Shown here: one piece after another, positions 8,546-17,538 of the stretch | How the letters are laid out: the number at the start of each line of letters is the position of its first letter | Numbering within the stretch: position 1 is the stretch's first letter | NCBI GenBank assembly: GCA_021555105.2 | Contig: CP134604.1 | Location: 2,952,501-3,016,500 of the forward strand | Source: Thalassospiraceae bacterium LMO-JJ14 | GTDB taxonomy: Bacteria; Pseudomonadota; Alphaproteobacteria; Rhodospirillales; Casp-alpha2 | Length of the DNA: 64,000 nucleotides | Direction: 5' to 3' | Position numbers and translations under genes: made by a program | The notes under the pieces: model-generated | What the model saw: the letters and a program-made list of their open reading frames with translations, nothing else | Told to the model about the DNA's origin: nothing | The model's database searches: none

Positions 8546-9508
8546 TCATTCCCCGGCCATCGCCTGCAGAAATTGCTCTTTGTCGGCGTTGCCGCCGCTA
8601 AGAATCACGGCGACTTTCTTGCCGGCCATCTTGTCCTTTTCCTGCAGCAAACCGGCAAGCGGTCCGGCCCCGGCACCTTCGGCAATATTGTGAGTGTCGA
8701 AGAAATAGGCCCGCATCGCGGCACGGAATTCGTCCTCGGCCAGGCGCACGATCCGCTCCGCACCGCCGTTGATGATCTCGACAGCCTCAGGGTCAGGGCT
8801 GCGGCACGCCACACCGTCGGCGAACGTCGCGGCATCGTTGGTTTCGACCGGCGCACCTTTCTCGAACGACAGGGCATAGGCCGGCGCCTTGTCGGCGACG
8901 ATACCGACGATCCTGGTCTTCAGGCCCAGCCCGTCGCGGACCGAAATCAGGCCGCAGATGCCGGATCCCATCCCGATCGGCACATAGATCGTATCCAGGT
9001 CGGGATGCGCGCGCATCAACTCCAGCCCATAGGTGCCGACACCCGCGACCAGATTCGGATGAAACGGCGGGATCATGTGCAGGCCCTCGGCGGCGCCCAC
9101 ACGCCCGGCTTCCTCGCGGCTTTCCTGAAAATCATCGCCGTGTACCATCAACTCGGCACCATAAGCCTGCATCGCCAGATTCTTCTCGGGATTATTACCG
9201 TGCGGCACATAGATGACCGAACGCATCCCCATCGCCGTCGCCGCGCGTGACACCGACTGCCCATGATTGCCACGGGTCGCGGTGATCACGCCCGGGCAAT
9301 CCGGCTCGGCCTGCTTCAGCAGCGTCAGGTAGTTGAGCCCGCCCCTGATCTTGAAAGCCCCGATCGGGGTATGGTTCTCGTGCTTGACGATAACCTCGGC
9401 ACCGATGCGCGCGTTCAAAAGCGGCCATGATATCTCGGGCGTCGGGCGCATATGCCGGTAAACCACTTCGGCGGCGGCCTCGATGTCTCTTAAAGGTATG
9501 ACGGGCAT
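8546..9508 (-). CDS. PLP-dependent threonine/serine dehydratase-like enzyme (fold type II)
   Basis: 320 residues. The start at 9508 has an AGAGGA site and lies one base past the EamA gene stop; an earlier in-frame start would run into the upstream gene. The PLP lysine lies in HTPIGAFKIRGG (about residues 45-56), the substrate loop is TRGNHGQS, and the phosphate-binding glycine run is in IGMGSGICG. Length and motifs fit catabolic threonine dehydratases without an ACT domain. Pairing with an EamA transporter suggests the two handle a hydroxy-amino acid; the substrate is not determined. Confidence 0.85.
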   Translation of the reverse strand: MPVIPLRDIEAAAEVVYRHMRPTPEISWPLLNARIGAEVIVKHENHTPIGAFKIRGGLNYLTLLKQAEPDCPGVITATRGNHGQSVSRAATAMGMRSVIYVPHGNNPEKNLAMQAYGAELMVHGDDFQESREEAGRVGAAEGLHMIPPFHPNLVAGVGTYGLELMRAHPDLDTIYVPIGMGSGICGLISVRDGLGLKTRIVGIVADKAPAYALSFEKGAPVETNDAATFADGVACRSPDPEAVEIINGGAERIVRLAEDEFRAAMRAYFFDTHNIAEGAGAGPLAGLLQEKDKMAGKKVAVILSGGNADKEQFLQAMAGE

Positions 9509-9509
9509 T

Positions 9510-10451
9510 TTAATTCCTCTCTTTAACGGCAGCGGGTACACGCTGCGCCCGGCTGGCCAGCACAATACCGCCGAGGATCAGCGCCGTCGAAAACACAATC
9601 GGCAATGTGATCGCCTCGCTCAACAGCAGCACGGCGAAAACCAGACTGACCACCGGCTGTGCAAACTGCACCGGCGCGATACGCACCACCGAGCCGTGAT
9701 TCAGCGCCCAGTACCACGCCGCATACGCCAGGACGGTCGCGAACATGACCAAATACAGCGTCGATCCCCAACCGACATACGTCAACCCGCCCCAGGCAAA
9801 GTCATGCGACAGCCAGATCAGCAACGGCACCTGCGCCAACCCGGCAATCGCAACCCCCCAGAAGGTCGTCGACCAGGTCCCTATCTTGGCCGTCGCACGG
9901 CTGCCTGCGACATAGCCGCTGCCGGAAATAACCGCCGCCGCAATGCACAGCAGATCACCGCCGAGAGTCGCAACGCCGGTACTGTCACGCGACGTGATCA
10001 GGATCGTCTCGCCGGCCATCGCCAGCGTGGCGCCCGCGAACCAGCCGCGGCGCGGCATGCGTCTGTCGAGCATGGCCGCCATCGCGCCGGACACCACCGG
10101 CATACAGGCAAGGATCAGCGCCGCGTGCGATGTTGCCGTCCGCGACACACCCAGCGTAAACAGGATCGGAAATCCGCAAAATGCCGCGAAGCCGGCCAAA
10201 AGCAGCCAACTCCATGTCGCTTTGTCGGCCGGCAAGCGGAGCCGCAGGAAAAAGATAAACGCAACGGCCGCCGGCACGGCTAGGACCGAGCGCATCAAGC
10301 CCGCCTGCAAGGCCGGAATTTCCGACACTTGAAACGCCGTCAGTGCAGGCGTGATCCCCCACGATAAGACGGCGAAGGCGGCAAGCCCGAAAGCTGCCGC
10401 CGACACCTGACCCGGTTGCGTCGTCGTTGTCATGCCGAGATGAGACGCCAT
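9510..10451 (-). CDS. EamA-family (DMT) transporter
   Basis: 313 residues with about ten hydrophobic segments in the two-fold EamA repeat (FAVLSWGITPAL in repeat 1, VLAYAAWYWALNHG in repeat 2). This is typical of inner-membrane metabolite exporters. Start is uncertain: ATG 10451 and ATG 10433 are both possible and neither has a strong ribosome site. Translation of the dehydratase begins one base after its stop, so the two form an operon. Confidence 0.85.
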   Translation of the reverse strand: MASHLGMTTTTQPGQVSAAAFGLAAFAVLSWGITPALTAFQVSEIPALQAGLMRSVLAVPAAVAFIFFLRLRLPADKATWSWLLLAGFAAFCGFPILFTLGVSRTATSHAALILACMPVVSGAMAAMLDRRMPRRGWFAGATLAMAGETILITSRDSTGVATLGGDLLCIAAAVISGSGYVAGSRATAKIGTWSTTFWGVAIAGLAQVPLLIWLSHDFAWGGLTYVGWGSTLYLVMFATVLAYAAWYWALNHGSVVRIAPVQFAQPVVSLVFAVLLLSEAITLPIVFSTALILGGIVLASRAQRVPAAVKERN

Positions 10452-10493
10452 CCCGCCACTGCTTTCAATGCCGATCCCGTCACCGGACGCAAT

Positions 10494-10751
10494 TTACGCT
10501 TTCCAGAACGGTTTAGCGGCTTCGGCATCGACCTGTTCGCGGTTCAGTCCGACATCATCGAGCATGCGGTCATCAAGCCGGGCCATCCGCGCACGCATTT
10601 CTGCGCGTTGCTGCCATTCACACTGGGTCACGAAATGCGCCATTGCGGCTTCGGCAAGTGCCGGTGCAACTCGCCGCATCGCACGCCACCCGCTGTTGTC
10701 CAAAGACCATCTGGGGGCCTGCATTGTTCCGTTACAATTTAAGTTCTTCAT
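10494..10751 (-). CDS. DUF1127 (YjiS-like) small protein
   Basis: 85 residues. The start at 10751 is fixed by an AAGGA site 11 bases upstream; a longer frame would cross the divergent promoter region. The C terminus carries the DUF1127 pattern RARMARLDDRMLDDVGLNRE followed by a basic, aromatic end. Such proteins are short and often RNA-binding or phosphate/arginine-metabolism linked in alphaproteobacteria. Divergent from the MocR regulator, with an inverted repeat between them. Confidence 0.8.
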   Translation of the reverse strand: MKNLNCNGTMQAPRWSLDNSGWRAMRRVAPALAEAAMAHFVTQCEWQQRAEMRARMARLDDRMLDDVGLNREQVDAEAAKPFWKA

Positions 10752-10776
10752 AGCTTTGTTTCCTTGTCTCAAGCTT

Positions 10777-10813
10777 ATTGTGTCTAATATATTGACAATA
10801 AATTTGATACAAT
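10777..10813. promoter_or_regulatory. candidate MocR operator in divergent promoter region
   Basis: The AT-rich gap between DUF1127 and the MocR gene contains ATTGTGTC (10777-10784) and GATACAAT (10806-10813), inverted with one mismatch. An ATTGACAAT word lies between them. The half-sites flank likely promoter elements for both directions. MocR-type regulators usually control themselves and a divergent neighbour through repeats like these. No binding evidence. Confidence 0.45.
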
Positions 10814-10828
10814 ATAGGAATTGTTCCC

Positions 10829-12232
10829 ATGACAAATTGGCTTCCAGATATCACCGAACGCAAGGGCGCCAAGTACCTGCGCATCGCAGATGCCATTGAC
10901 GATGCCATCCAGGAAGGTGAGTTGAAGGCAGACACAAAATTGCCGCCGATGCGTAATCTGGCCTATGACCTCGGCGTGACATTGGGAACAGTGTCACGTG
11001 CCTATCAGGAAGCAGAGCGGCGCGGTCTCGTCGGCGGCGAGGTCGGGCGCGGCACCTATATCAAGGGCAATGGCCGCTATCCGCAGCCACAGACTCCCCG
11101 CGCCTTCGCATATGGCGGGTCGCGTGAGAACGGCATCAATCTTAGTATGGCCGTCCCGCCTTTGGGCGATGGCGGCACTTACCTTGCCGAGACCATTCGC
11201 GAAATATCCAAGGACACGTCCCTGTGCGGCGAACTGATGGATTATCAGGCCCATTCCGGACTGGAACGGCACCGCCAGGGGGGCGTGGACTGGGTCGCGC
11301 GCACCGGCGTCGAGACGAACACCGATTGCCTGACGCTGACCAACGGGACGCAGCATGCGATCCTTGTCGCGGCCATGGCGATTGCCCGCCCCGGCGACAC
11401 CCTCCTCGTCGAAAGCATCACCTACCCCGGCATCATTCATATCGCGTCGCAGTTGGGTCTCAAGCTCGCGCCGGTGGAAATCGATGACGAGGGCGTTTGC
11501 CCCGATGCACTGGAAAAAGCCATTCTCGAACACCGCCCACGCTGCGCGTACATGGTCCCGACCGTGCAAAACCCGACGACGGCCGTCATGTCCGATCAGC
11601 GCCGACGCGATATCGCCAACGTCATCATGCGCCACAATCTTCTGGTCATCGAAGACGACATATGGGGGTTTCTGCCGACAGACCGCGCAGCGTCGCTTGC
11701 GGCTTATGCCCCCGATCAGGTGATTCATGTGACCGGACTTTCCAAGGCTATGTCGCCGGGTCTTCGGATCGGCTACATCGCCACGCCACCGGGGGCGACG
11801 GACGCCATCCGCTCGGTCGCACGCATGTCGACATGGATGACGCCACCGCTGATGGCCGAAGTCGCAACCCGTTGGCTTGCCGACGGCACGGGTGACGAAA
11901 TGATACGGTGGCAACGCGCTGAAGCAGAAGCCCGCATGGAAATCGCCGTCGATGCGCTGGGGGAATTCAGCATTCGCGGGCATAAACACAGCTATCAGAT
12001 CTGGCTGGAACTGCCCGATCCTTGGCGGGCGGAAGCGGTTCGCGATCAGGCGGCACGCCGGGGCATCTATTTCCTTTCCGGCGACAGCTTCGTGTTCGGA
12101 CGCCAGCAGGCCCCGCATGCCATCCGGTTATGCGTCGGCAGTTGCCGCACCCGCGACGAGGTCCGTCAGGGCGTCGAAACTGTCCGCGATATTCTTCGTG
12201 GCCCGGTTGCGGGCACACCAGTCATCGCCTGA
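10829..12232 (+). CDS. MocR/PdxR-type GntR regulator with aminotransferase-like domain
   Basis: 467 residues. Residues about 15-80 are a GntR-type winged helix (KLPPMRNLAYDLGVTLGTVSRAY). The remainder is a fold-type I aminotransferase domain. The PLP-binding lysine is retained at about Lys306 in GLSKAMSPGLRIG, as are the aspartate and asparagine of the cofactor pocket (QNPTTAVMS, IEDDIWGF). So it probably senses PLP or an amino compound. Divergent from DUF1127 and the EamA/dehydratase operon, its most likely targets. Confidence 0.88.
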   Translation: MTNWLPDITERKGAKYLRIADAIDDAIQEGELKADTKLPPMRNLAYDLGVTLGTVSRAYQEAERRGLVGGEVGRGTYIKGNGRYPQPQTPRAFAYGGSRENGINLSMAVPPLGDGGTYLAETIREISKDTSLCGELMDYQAHSGLERHRQGGVDWVARTGVETNTDCLTLTNGTQHAILVAAMAIARPGDTLLVESITYPGIIHIASQLGLKLAPVEIDDEGVCPDALEKAILEHRPRCAYMVPTVQNPTTAVMSDQRRRDIANVIMRHNLLVIEDDIWGFLPTDRAASLAAYAPDQVIHVTGLSKAMSPGLRIGYIATPPGATDAIRSVARMSTWMTPPLMAEVATRWLADGTGDEMIRWQRAEAEARMEIAVDALGEFSIRGHKHSYQIWLELPDPWRAEAVRDQAARRGIYFLSGDSFVFGRQQAPHAIRLCVGSCRTRDEVRQGVETVRDILRGPVAGTPVIA

Positions 12233-12242
12233 CGGGGCCCTT

Positions 12243-13058
12243 TTATCCCTTGAAGTCCGCAACAGTAACGGCGTGATTAAGCGGCCCATGCCCCGAGCCG
12301 AAACCCGGATTGGTGCGGATCGCCGCCAGCACATAGGCTTGCGCACGATTGACGGCATCGGCCATCGGCAGCCCCTGGGCGATGCCACAGGCGATTGCCG
12401 ACGCCAGCGTACAGCCGGTGCCGTGAGTGTTCGGCGTATGAATCCGTTCTGCCTCGAAAGCCCAGGTGCTGTCACACGTCGCCAGGTGGTCGCAAAGGAT
12501 ATCCGTCCCTTCTAGATGCCCACCCTTGACCAGCACCGCATCCGGTCCCAACACCAGAAGTGCATCCGCGGCACGCGACATATCGTCGACGCTGTTGATC
12601 GATATACCGCTCAGCACTTCCGCTTCGGGAATGTTCGGCGTGATCAAGGTGGCGGCCGGCAGCAGCTTTGTTTTCAGCGCATCCTGTGCCGCATCCGCAA
12701 GCAAGGACGCGCCCCCCTTGGCAATCATCACCGGATCGGCAACAACCGGCACGCCCGGAACCAGTTCGGCTAAAAGCGATACAACCGTTTCAATGATTTC
12801 CGCGCGATGCAGCATACCGATCTTGATGCAGTCGGCGCCGATGTCTTCAAGTACGGCCCGCATCTGCTTGGCGACGAAGTCTTCAGGGATCTCGAAGATG
12901 TCGTGAACGCCAAGGGTATTTTGCGCCGTCAGCGCCGTAATCGCCGTCATGGCAAAGCCGCCGAGCGCGGTCACGGTCTTGATGTCCGCCTGAATACCGG
13001 CACCGCCGCCACTGTCCGAACCGGCAATTATGAGAACCCGGCCTTTCATTTCGGCCAT
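12243..13058 (-). CDS. thiD: hydroxymethylpyrimidine/phosphomethylpyrimidine kinase
   Basis: 271 residues; phosphorylates HMP and HMP-P for thiamine synthesis. Ribokinase-fold signatures are present: IAGSDSGGGAGIQADIKT at the N terminus, ADPVMIAKGG in the middle and the anion-hole motif THGTGCTLASA near residue 215. The start has AGGAAG at 6 bases. It is 9 bases downstream of glmM and ends the long minus-strand run; thiE is about 19 kb away, so the thiamine genes are dispersed. No TPP riboswitch seen upstream. Confidence 0.93.
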   Translation of the reverse strand: MAEMKGRVLIIAGSDSGGGAGIQADIKTVTALGGFAMTAITALTAQNTLGVHDIFEIPEDFVAKQMRAVLEDIGADCIKIGMLHRAEIIETVVSLLAELVPGVPVVADPVMIAKGGASLLADAAQDALKTKLLPAATLITPNIPEAEVLSGISINSVDDMSRAADALLVLGPDAVLVKGGHLEGTDILCDHLATCDSTWAFEAERIHTPNTHGTGCTLASAIACGIAQGLPMADAVNRAQAYVLAAIRTNPGFGSGHGPLNHAVTVADFKG

Positions 13059-13067
13059 GCTGTCTTC

Positions 13068-14411
13068 CTAAGCCTGTTCGGAAATTGCCACGCAAATGCC
13101 GTCGACGACGGACTCGACGAGCGTCAAATCCTCCCCTTCCGCCATGACGCGGATCAGGGGTTCGGTGCCGGATTTGCGAATAAGAATACGGCCGGACCCG
13201 CTGAGGCTGGCCTCGGCATCTGCAATCGCCTTCTTGACGCTGGCCGCTTCGAGAGGCGAGCCGCCGTTATAGCTGACGTTTTTGAGCAATTGCGGCAGGG
13301 CCACGAACTTGTCGCAGATTTCGCTCGCCCGCTTGTTGGATGCAACCAGTACCGCAAGCACCTGGAGTGCTGCGATCAGACCGTCGCCGGTGGTCGCGTA
13401 ATCGTCAAAGATCAGATGCCCCGACTGTTCGCCGCCAAGATTATAAGCCTCCGCGCGCATGGTTTCCGCGACATAACGATCGCCGACCGGGGTACGCTTG
13501 AGATCAAGCCCCATACCGTTCAGGAAATGCTCAAGGCCGAGGTTCGACATCACCGTCGCCACGACACCACCACCCTTGAGCCGCCCCGTCATATGCCAGT
13601 CATGGGCAATCAGCGCCATGATCTGGTCGCCGTCGATAACACGGCCGTTTTCGTCACAGACAATCAACCGGTCGGCATCGCCATCAAGGGCCAGTCCGAT
13701 ATCCGCCCCCGCCGCAACCGTCTGCGATTGCAGCGCGTCCAGTTGCGTCGAACCGCAATCCTTGTTGATGTTGGTGCCGTCAGGCGTAACGCCGATCTTG
13801 CTGATTTCCGCACCCAGTTCCCAAAGCACCTCGGGAGCGACTTTGTAGGCCGCGCCGTTGGCACAATCGATCGCCACCTTCAGACCGTCGAGCCGCATCC
13901 CGCGCGGGAATGTTTGCTTCACATATTCCGTATAGCGGCCGCGCGCATCGTCCAGCCGTCGGGCGCGGCCGAGCATGTCGGCGGGTTCCAGATCAACGGA
14001 CAGATCGCGGTCCATCTTGGCTTCGATTTCGGCTTCGACCTTATCGGAAAGCTTGTAGCCATCGGGCCCGAACAGCTTGATGCCGTTATCCTCGAAAGGG
14101 TTATGCGACGCCGAGATCATGACGCCGAGATCGGCACGCAACGAACGGGTCAGCATCGCCACTGCCGGGGTCGGCATCGGCCCGACCAGCACAACGTCCA
14201 TTCCCATGGCAACGAAGCCCGACGTCAGCGCCGGCTCGATCATGTAACCTGACAGTCGCGTATCCTTACCGATAACGACGTGATGGCGATGATTGCCACG
14301 GCGGAATTGCAGTGCCGCCGCCATGCCAAGCCTGAGAGCCACCTCGGCCGTCATCGGGTGGCGGTTGGCGCGGCCGCGAATACCGTCGGTGCCGAAGTAC
14401 TTTCGCGTCAT
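13068..14411 (-). CDS. glmM: phosphoglucosamine mutase
   Basis: 447 residues from 14411; converts glucosamine-6-P to glucosamine-1-P for UDP-GlcNAc. Starting at [13 protein letters not shown] puts the phosphoserine of ISASHNP at Ser102, matching E. coli GlmM, which supports this start. An in-frame ATG at 14426 has a somewhat better AGGGA site and cannot be excluded. The metal-binding loop LDGDADR and the sugar-binding end RKSGTEP are intact. It sits between folP and thiD in the same order as many proteobacteria (ftsH-folP-glmM). Confidence 0.95.
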   Translation of the reverse strand: MTRKYFGTDGIRGRANRHPMTAEVALRLGMAAALQFRRGNHRHHVVIGKDTRLSGYMIEPALTSGFVAMGMDVVLVGPMPTPAVAMLTRSLRADLGVMISASHNPFEDNGIKLFGPDGYKLSDKVEAEIEAKMDRDLSVDLEPADMLGRARRLDDARGRYTEYVKQTFPRGMRLDGLKVAIDCANGAAYKVAPEVLWELGAEISKIGVTPDGTNINKDCGSTQLDALQSQTVAAGADIGLALDGDADRLIVCDENGRVIDGDQIMALIAHDWHMTGRLKGGGVVATVMSNLGLEHFLNGMGLDLKRTPVGDRYVAETMRAEAYNLGGEQSGHLIFDDYATTGDGLIAALQVLAVLVASNKRASEICDKFVALPQLLKNVSYNGGSPLEAASVKKAIADAEASLSGSGRILIRKSGTEPLIRVMAEGEDLTLVESVVDGICVAISEQA

Positions 14412-14551
14412 TGGTGATCCGTCCATGTAATTCCCTGGCTCCGCATATCCCAAGTCATAATCGATAATTATGCAAAGAAAAGGGTTTCCGAAGCGTTTAT
14501 GGCCTGTAATCGCACAGATAAAGGCTTTTAAACCGCTAAATCAGGCTCCCT

Positions 14552-15391
14552 TTACAGGTCTTCGGCTTCCTCGATGGCCTGCCACACGGCAAGTGCCTGA
14601 CGGGTTTCGGCGACATCGTGCACGCGGAAGATCTGCACGCCCCGGTCCCAGCCGGCAATGGCGGCGGCGATCGATCCTGCTACGCGTTCCTTGGCGGGAA
14701 CATCCCGGTCGATTTTCGAGATAAAGCTTTTCCGCGACACCCCTAACAGCAACGGGACGCCTAGCGTGTGAAATGCATCTATGCCGGACAGGATACGCAG
14801 GTTGTGATGCAGGTTCTTGCCAAAACCGATGCCCGGGTCGATGCTGATTCTTGAGCGCGCCAGGCCGGCTTCTTCCAGCACCTCAAGACGGTCGCGCATG
14901 TAATCGAGTATATCCAGTGCCGCGTCTTCATATGTCGGATTGTCCTGCATCGTTTCCGGGGTGCCCTGCATATGCATCAGCACGACATCGACATTGCTCC
15001 CCGCACAGACCGCCGCACTTTCCGGATCGCCCGTCAGGGCCGTCACATCGTTGACGATGGAAGCCCCGGCATCGATGGCCCGGCGCATCACATCGGCGTG
15101 GCGGGTATCGACGGAAATCAGGACACCGGTATTCGAAATTCCTTCGATGACCGGCAGGATACGTGCACATTCCTCGTCGATGGTGATCGGCCTGGAACCG
15201 GGGCGCGTCGACTCACCGCCGATATCGAGGATATCCGCACCGTCGTCGATCAGTTTCAGGGCATGATCAATGGCAACCCGGGAATCGAGAAAATCACCGC
15301 CGTCGGAAAAACTGTCAGGGGTCACGTTGACCACCCCCATCAGGCGCGGGCGGTCGAGCGTCAGGCCGGCAAACGTCAAAGGTTCGGGCAC
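14552..15391 (-). CDS. folP: dihydropteroate synthase
   Basis: 279 residues; joins p-aminobenzoate and dihydropterin pyrophosphate in folate synthesis. Motifs: MGVVNVTPDSFSDGG (pterin side), DIGGESTRPGS, and the late SRKSFI and FRVHDV. The start is GTG at 15391. Its GAGG-type ribosome site lies in the GC-rich inverted element just upstream (15399-15448), so that element may influence translation. Follows ftsH by 78 bases. Confidence 0.95.
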   Translation of the reverse strand: MPEPLTFAGLTLDRPRLMGVVNVTPDSFSDGGDFLDSRVAIDHALKLIDDGADILDIGGESTRPGSRPITIDEECARILPVIEGISNTGVLISVDTRHADVMRRAIDAGASIVNDVTALTGDPESAAVCAGSNVDVVLMHMQGTPETMQDNPTYEDAALDILDYMRDRLEVLEEAGLARSRISIDPGIGFGKNLHHNLRILSGIDAFHTLGVPLLLGVSRKSFISKIDRDVPAKERVAGSIAAAIAGWDRGVQIFRVHDVAETRQALAVWQAIEEAEDL

Positions 15392-15398
15392 CTAGAGA

Positions 15399-15448
15399 CT
15401 CCCCTCACCCGGCGCGAAAACGCGCCGCCCCCTCCCAGAGGAGAGGGC
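15399..15448. repeat. GC-rich inverted repeat element in the ftsH-folP gap
   Basis: GGCGCG (15411-15416), AAAA, CGCGCC (15421-15426) forms a tight hairpin. It is flanked by CCCCTCACCC and the self-complementary stretch CCCTCCCAGAGGAGAGGG. The layout resembles dispersed palindromic intergenic elements. No T-run follows on the minus strand. It contains the folP ribosome site, so it may act as a stem that limits read-through or folP translation. Confidence 0.5.
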
Positions 15449-15469
15449 AAGCAAACAACACGTGCGAGA

Positions 15470-17407
15470 TCACTGTCCGGGTTGCGGTTCGGGATCGATC
15501 CCGCCGGCACTGCCGGGCCCCTTTTTCGGGCGGGTTTTACCACCCGTCGGAATAGAGGTACGGCGCGGCGCATCGGCACCGGCATCGCCATCATGATCGC
15601 GGTGGATATCCTCGCCGTTCAGCAGCGCCTTGACCTCGGCACCGCTGAGCGTTTCGTATTCCAGAAGACCTTTGGCGATCGTTTCCAGATCGTCGCGTTT
15701 TTCGGTAAGGATCTTGCGGGCATTCTCCTCCGCTTCCTCGATCAGGCGGCGGACTTCTTCGTCGATCATCGTCGCCGTCGCATCCGAGACGTTTTTGTGA
15801 CGCGCAACCGAATGCCCAAGAAACACTTCTTCTTCATTGTCGGCATAGCGCAGACGGCCCAGTTTGTCTGAGAAACCGAACTCGGTGACCATACGTCTGG
15901 CCATGGATGTGGCCTGCTGGATATCGTTCCCGGCACCGGTCGTGACGTTTTCCTTGCCGAACACCAGTTCCTCGGCAATCCGCCCGCCGTACATGACGGC
16001 AAGACGCGACAGCAACTGGCGCTCGGATTGGCTGAGTTGATCGCGTTCCGGCAGGCTCATGGTGACACCGAGTGCGCGACCACGCGGAATGATCGTCACT
16101 TTGTGCAACGGATCGGTTTTCGGCATTATCAGGCTGACAAGAGCATGCCCGGCCTCGTGATAGGCGGTCAGTTTCTTTTCTTCCTCGGTCATGACCATGG
16201 AACGGCGCTCGGCACCCATCATGACCTTGTCCTTGGCTTCCTCGAAATCTTCCATGGTGACGACGCGCTTCGATTTACGGGCCGCAAGCAACGCCGCCTC
16301 GTTCACAAGGTTGGCGAGATCGGCACCGGAGAACCCAGGTGTGCCGCGCGCGATGACGTGCGGATCGACGTCGGGCGCCAGCGGCACCTTGCGCATATGC
16401 ACCTTGAGAATTTTCTCACGGCCCAGGATATCCGGGTTCGGCACCACGATCTGGCGGTCGAAACGGCCGGGTCGCAGAAGTGCCGGATCAAGCACATCGG
16501 GACGGTTCGTCGCAGCGATCAGGATCACCCCTTCGTTAGCTTCGAAGCCATCCATCTCGACCAGCAACTGGTTCAGGGTTTGCTCGCGTTCATCGTTGCC
16601 GCCGCCGAGACCGGCGCCGCGATGACGTCCGACAGCGTCGATTTCATCGATGAAGATGATGCAAGGGGCATTCTTCTTGCCCTGCTCGAACATGTCGCGG
16701 ACACGCGACGCACCGACGCCGACAAACATTTCAACGAAGTCGGAGCCGGAAATGGTGAAGAACGGCACATTCGCCTCACCGGCAACAGCACGCGCCGTCA
16801 GCGTCTTACCGGTGCCCGGCGGGCCGACAAGCAGACATCCCTTGGGGATGCGTCCGCCAAGGCGCTGGAATTTCTGCGGGTCTTTCAGGAACTCGACGAT
16901 TTCCTCAAGCTCCTGCTTGGCTTCGTCGATGCCGGCGACATCCTCGAACGTGACGCGGCCCTGCTTTTCGGTCAAAAGCTTGGCCTTCGATTTACCAAAG
17001 CCCATGGCCTTGCCGCCGCCGGACTGCATCTGGCGCATGAAGAATATCCAGACACCGATCAGAAGCAGCATCGGGAACCATGAAATCAGCACGCCCCAGA
17101 GCGTCGGCGAGCCGTCATCCGCCGGTTCGGCACGGATCGTCACGCCCTTGTCCTTGAGGCGTTGCACGAGCTGCGGATCATCCGGCGCATAGGTCTGGAA
17201 CGCACCGCCCGACTGATACTGGCCGAAAATCTGATTGCCCTTGATAGTGACACCCTTGACGTCGCCGCTTTCGACACGGCCGAGGAAGTCCGAGAACGCC
17301 ATTTCATTTATGCCCGGACGCTGCGCCGTTCCCTGGAACAGGTTGAACAACGCTAACACCAGCAGGCCGATAATGATCCAAAGGGCGATATTCTTAGAAA
17401 AATTCAC
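15470..17407 (-). CDS. ftsH: ATP-dependent zinc metalloprotease FtsH
   Basis: 645 residues from GTG 17407, chosen because AAGGAAG lies 6-7 bases upstream and it places the first membrane helix at the N terminus ([20 protein letters not shown]). A periplasmic domain is followed by a second helix (about 100-125). The AAA module has Walker A GPPGTGKT (195-202), Walker B IIFIDEID and the SRH. The zinc site HEAGH lies near residue 420. The tail is hydrophilic and Gly/Pro-rich. Degrades misfolded membrane proteins and regulators such as sigma-32 and LpxC in relatives. Between tilS and folP, a conserved order. Confidence 0.96.
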   Translation of the reverse strand: MNFSKNIALWIIIGLLVLALFNLFQGTAQRPGINEMAFSDFLGRVESGDVKGVTIKGNQIFGQYQSGGAFQTYAPDDPQLVQRLKDKGVTIRAEPADDGSPTLWGVLISWFPMLLLIGVWIFFMRQMQSGGGKAMGFGKSKAKLLTEKQGRVTFEDVAGIDEAKQELEEIVEFLKDPQKFQRLGGRIPKGCLLVGPPGTGKTLTARAVAGEANVPFFTISGSDFVEMFVGVGASRVRDMFEQGKKNAPCIIFIDEIDAVGRHRGAGLGGGNDEREQTLNQLLVEMDGFEANEGVILIAATNRPDVLDPALLRPGRFDRQIVVPNPDILGREKILKVHMRKVPLAPDVDPHVIARGTPGFSGADLANLVNEAALLAARKSKRVVTMEDFEEAKDKVMMGAERRSMVMTEEEKKLTAYHEAGHALVSLIMPKTDPLHKVTIIPRGRALGVTMSLPERDQLSQSERQLLSRLAVMYGGRIAEELVFGKENVTTGAGNDIQQATSMARRMVTEFGFSDKLGRLRYADNEEEVFLGHSVARHKNVSDATATMIDEEVRRLIEEAEENARKILTEKRDDLETIAKGLLEYETLSGAEVKALLNGEDIHRDHDGDAGADAPRRTSIPTGGKTRPKKGPGSAGGIDPEPQPGQ

Positions 17408-17538
17408 AGGGTTACTTCCTTTTCGGCGCCGCCGTAACAAGGCTTTTAGAGGCTTTTTATGTCCGGTCCGGCCATGCGATTCCGATTACGGTCCCAGGCG
17501 CACCACATTCCACTCTTAGAAATAGTGCTTTTCAGCGC

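Noticed and set aside
12243-13058. TPP riboswitch for thiD or thiE
   Set aside because: Neither gene has an upstream gap with the conserved THI-box words; thiD is 9 bases after glmM and thiE overlaps its upstream gene.
12807-14252. 481-codon open frame on the plus strand
   Set aside because: Antisense to glmM and thiD. Composition is artefactual and no family resemblance is visible.
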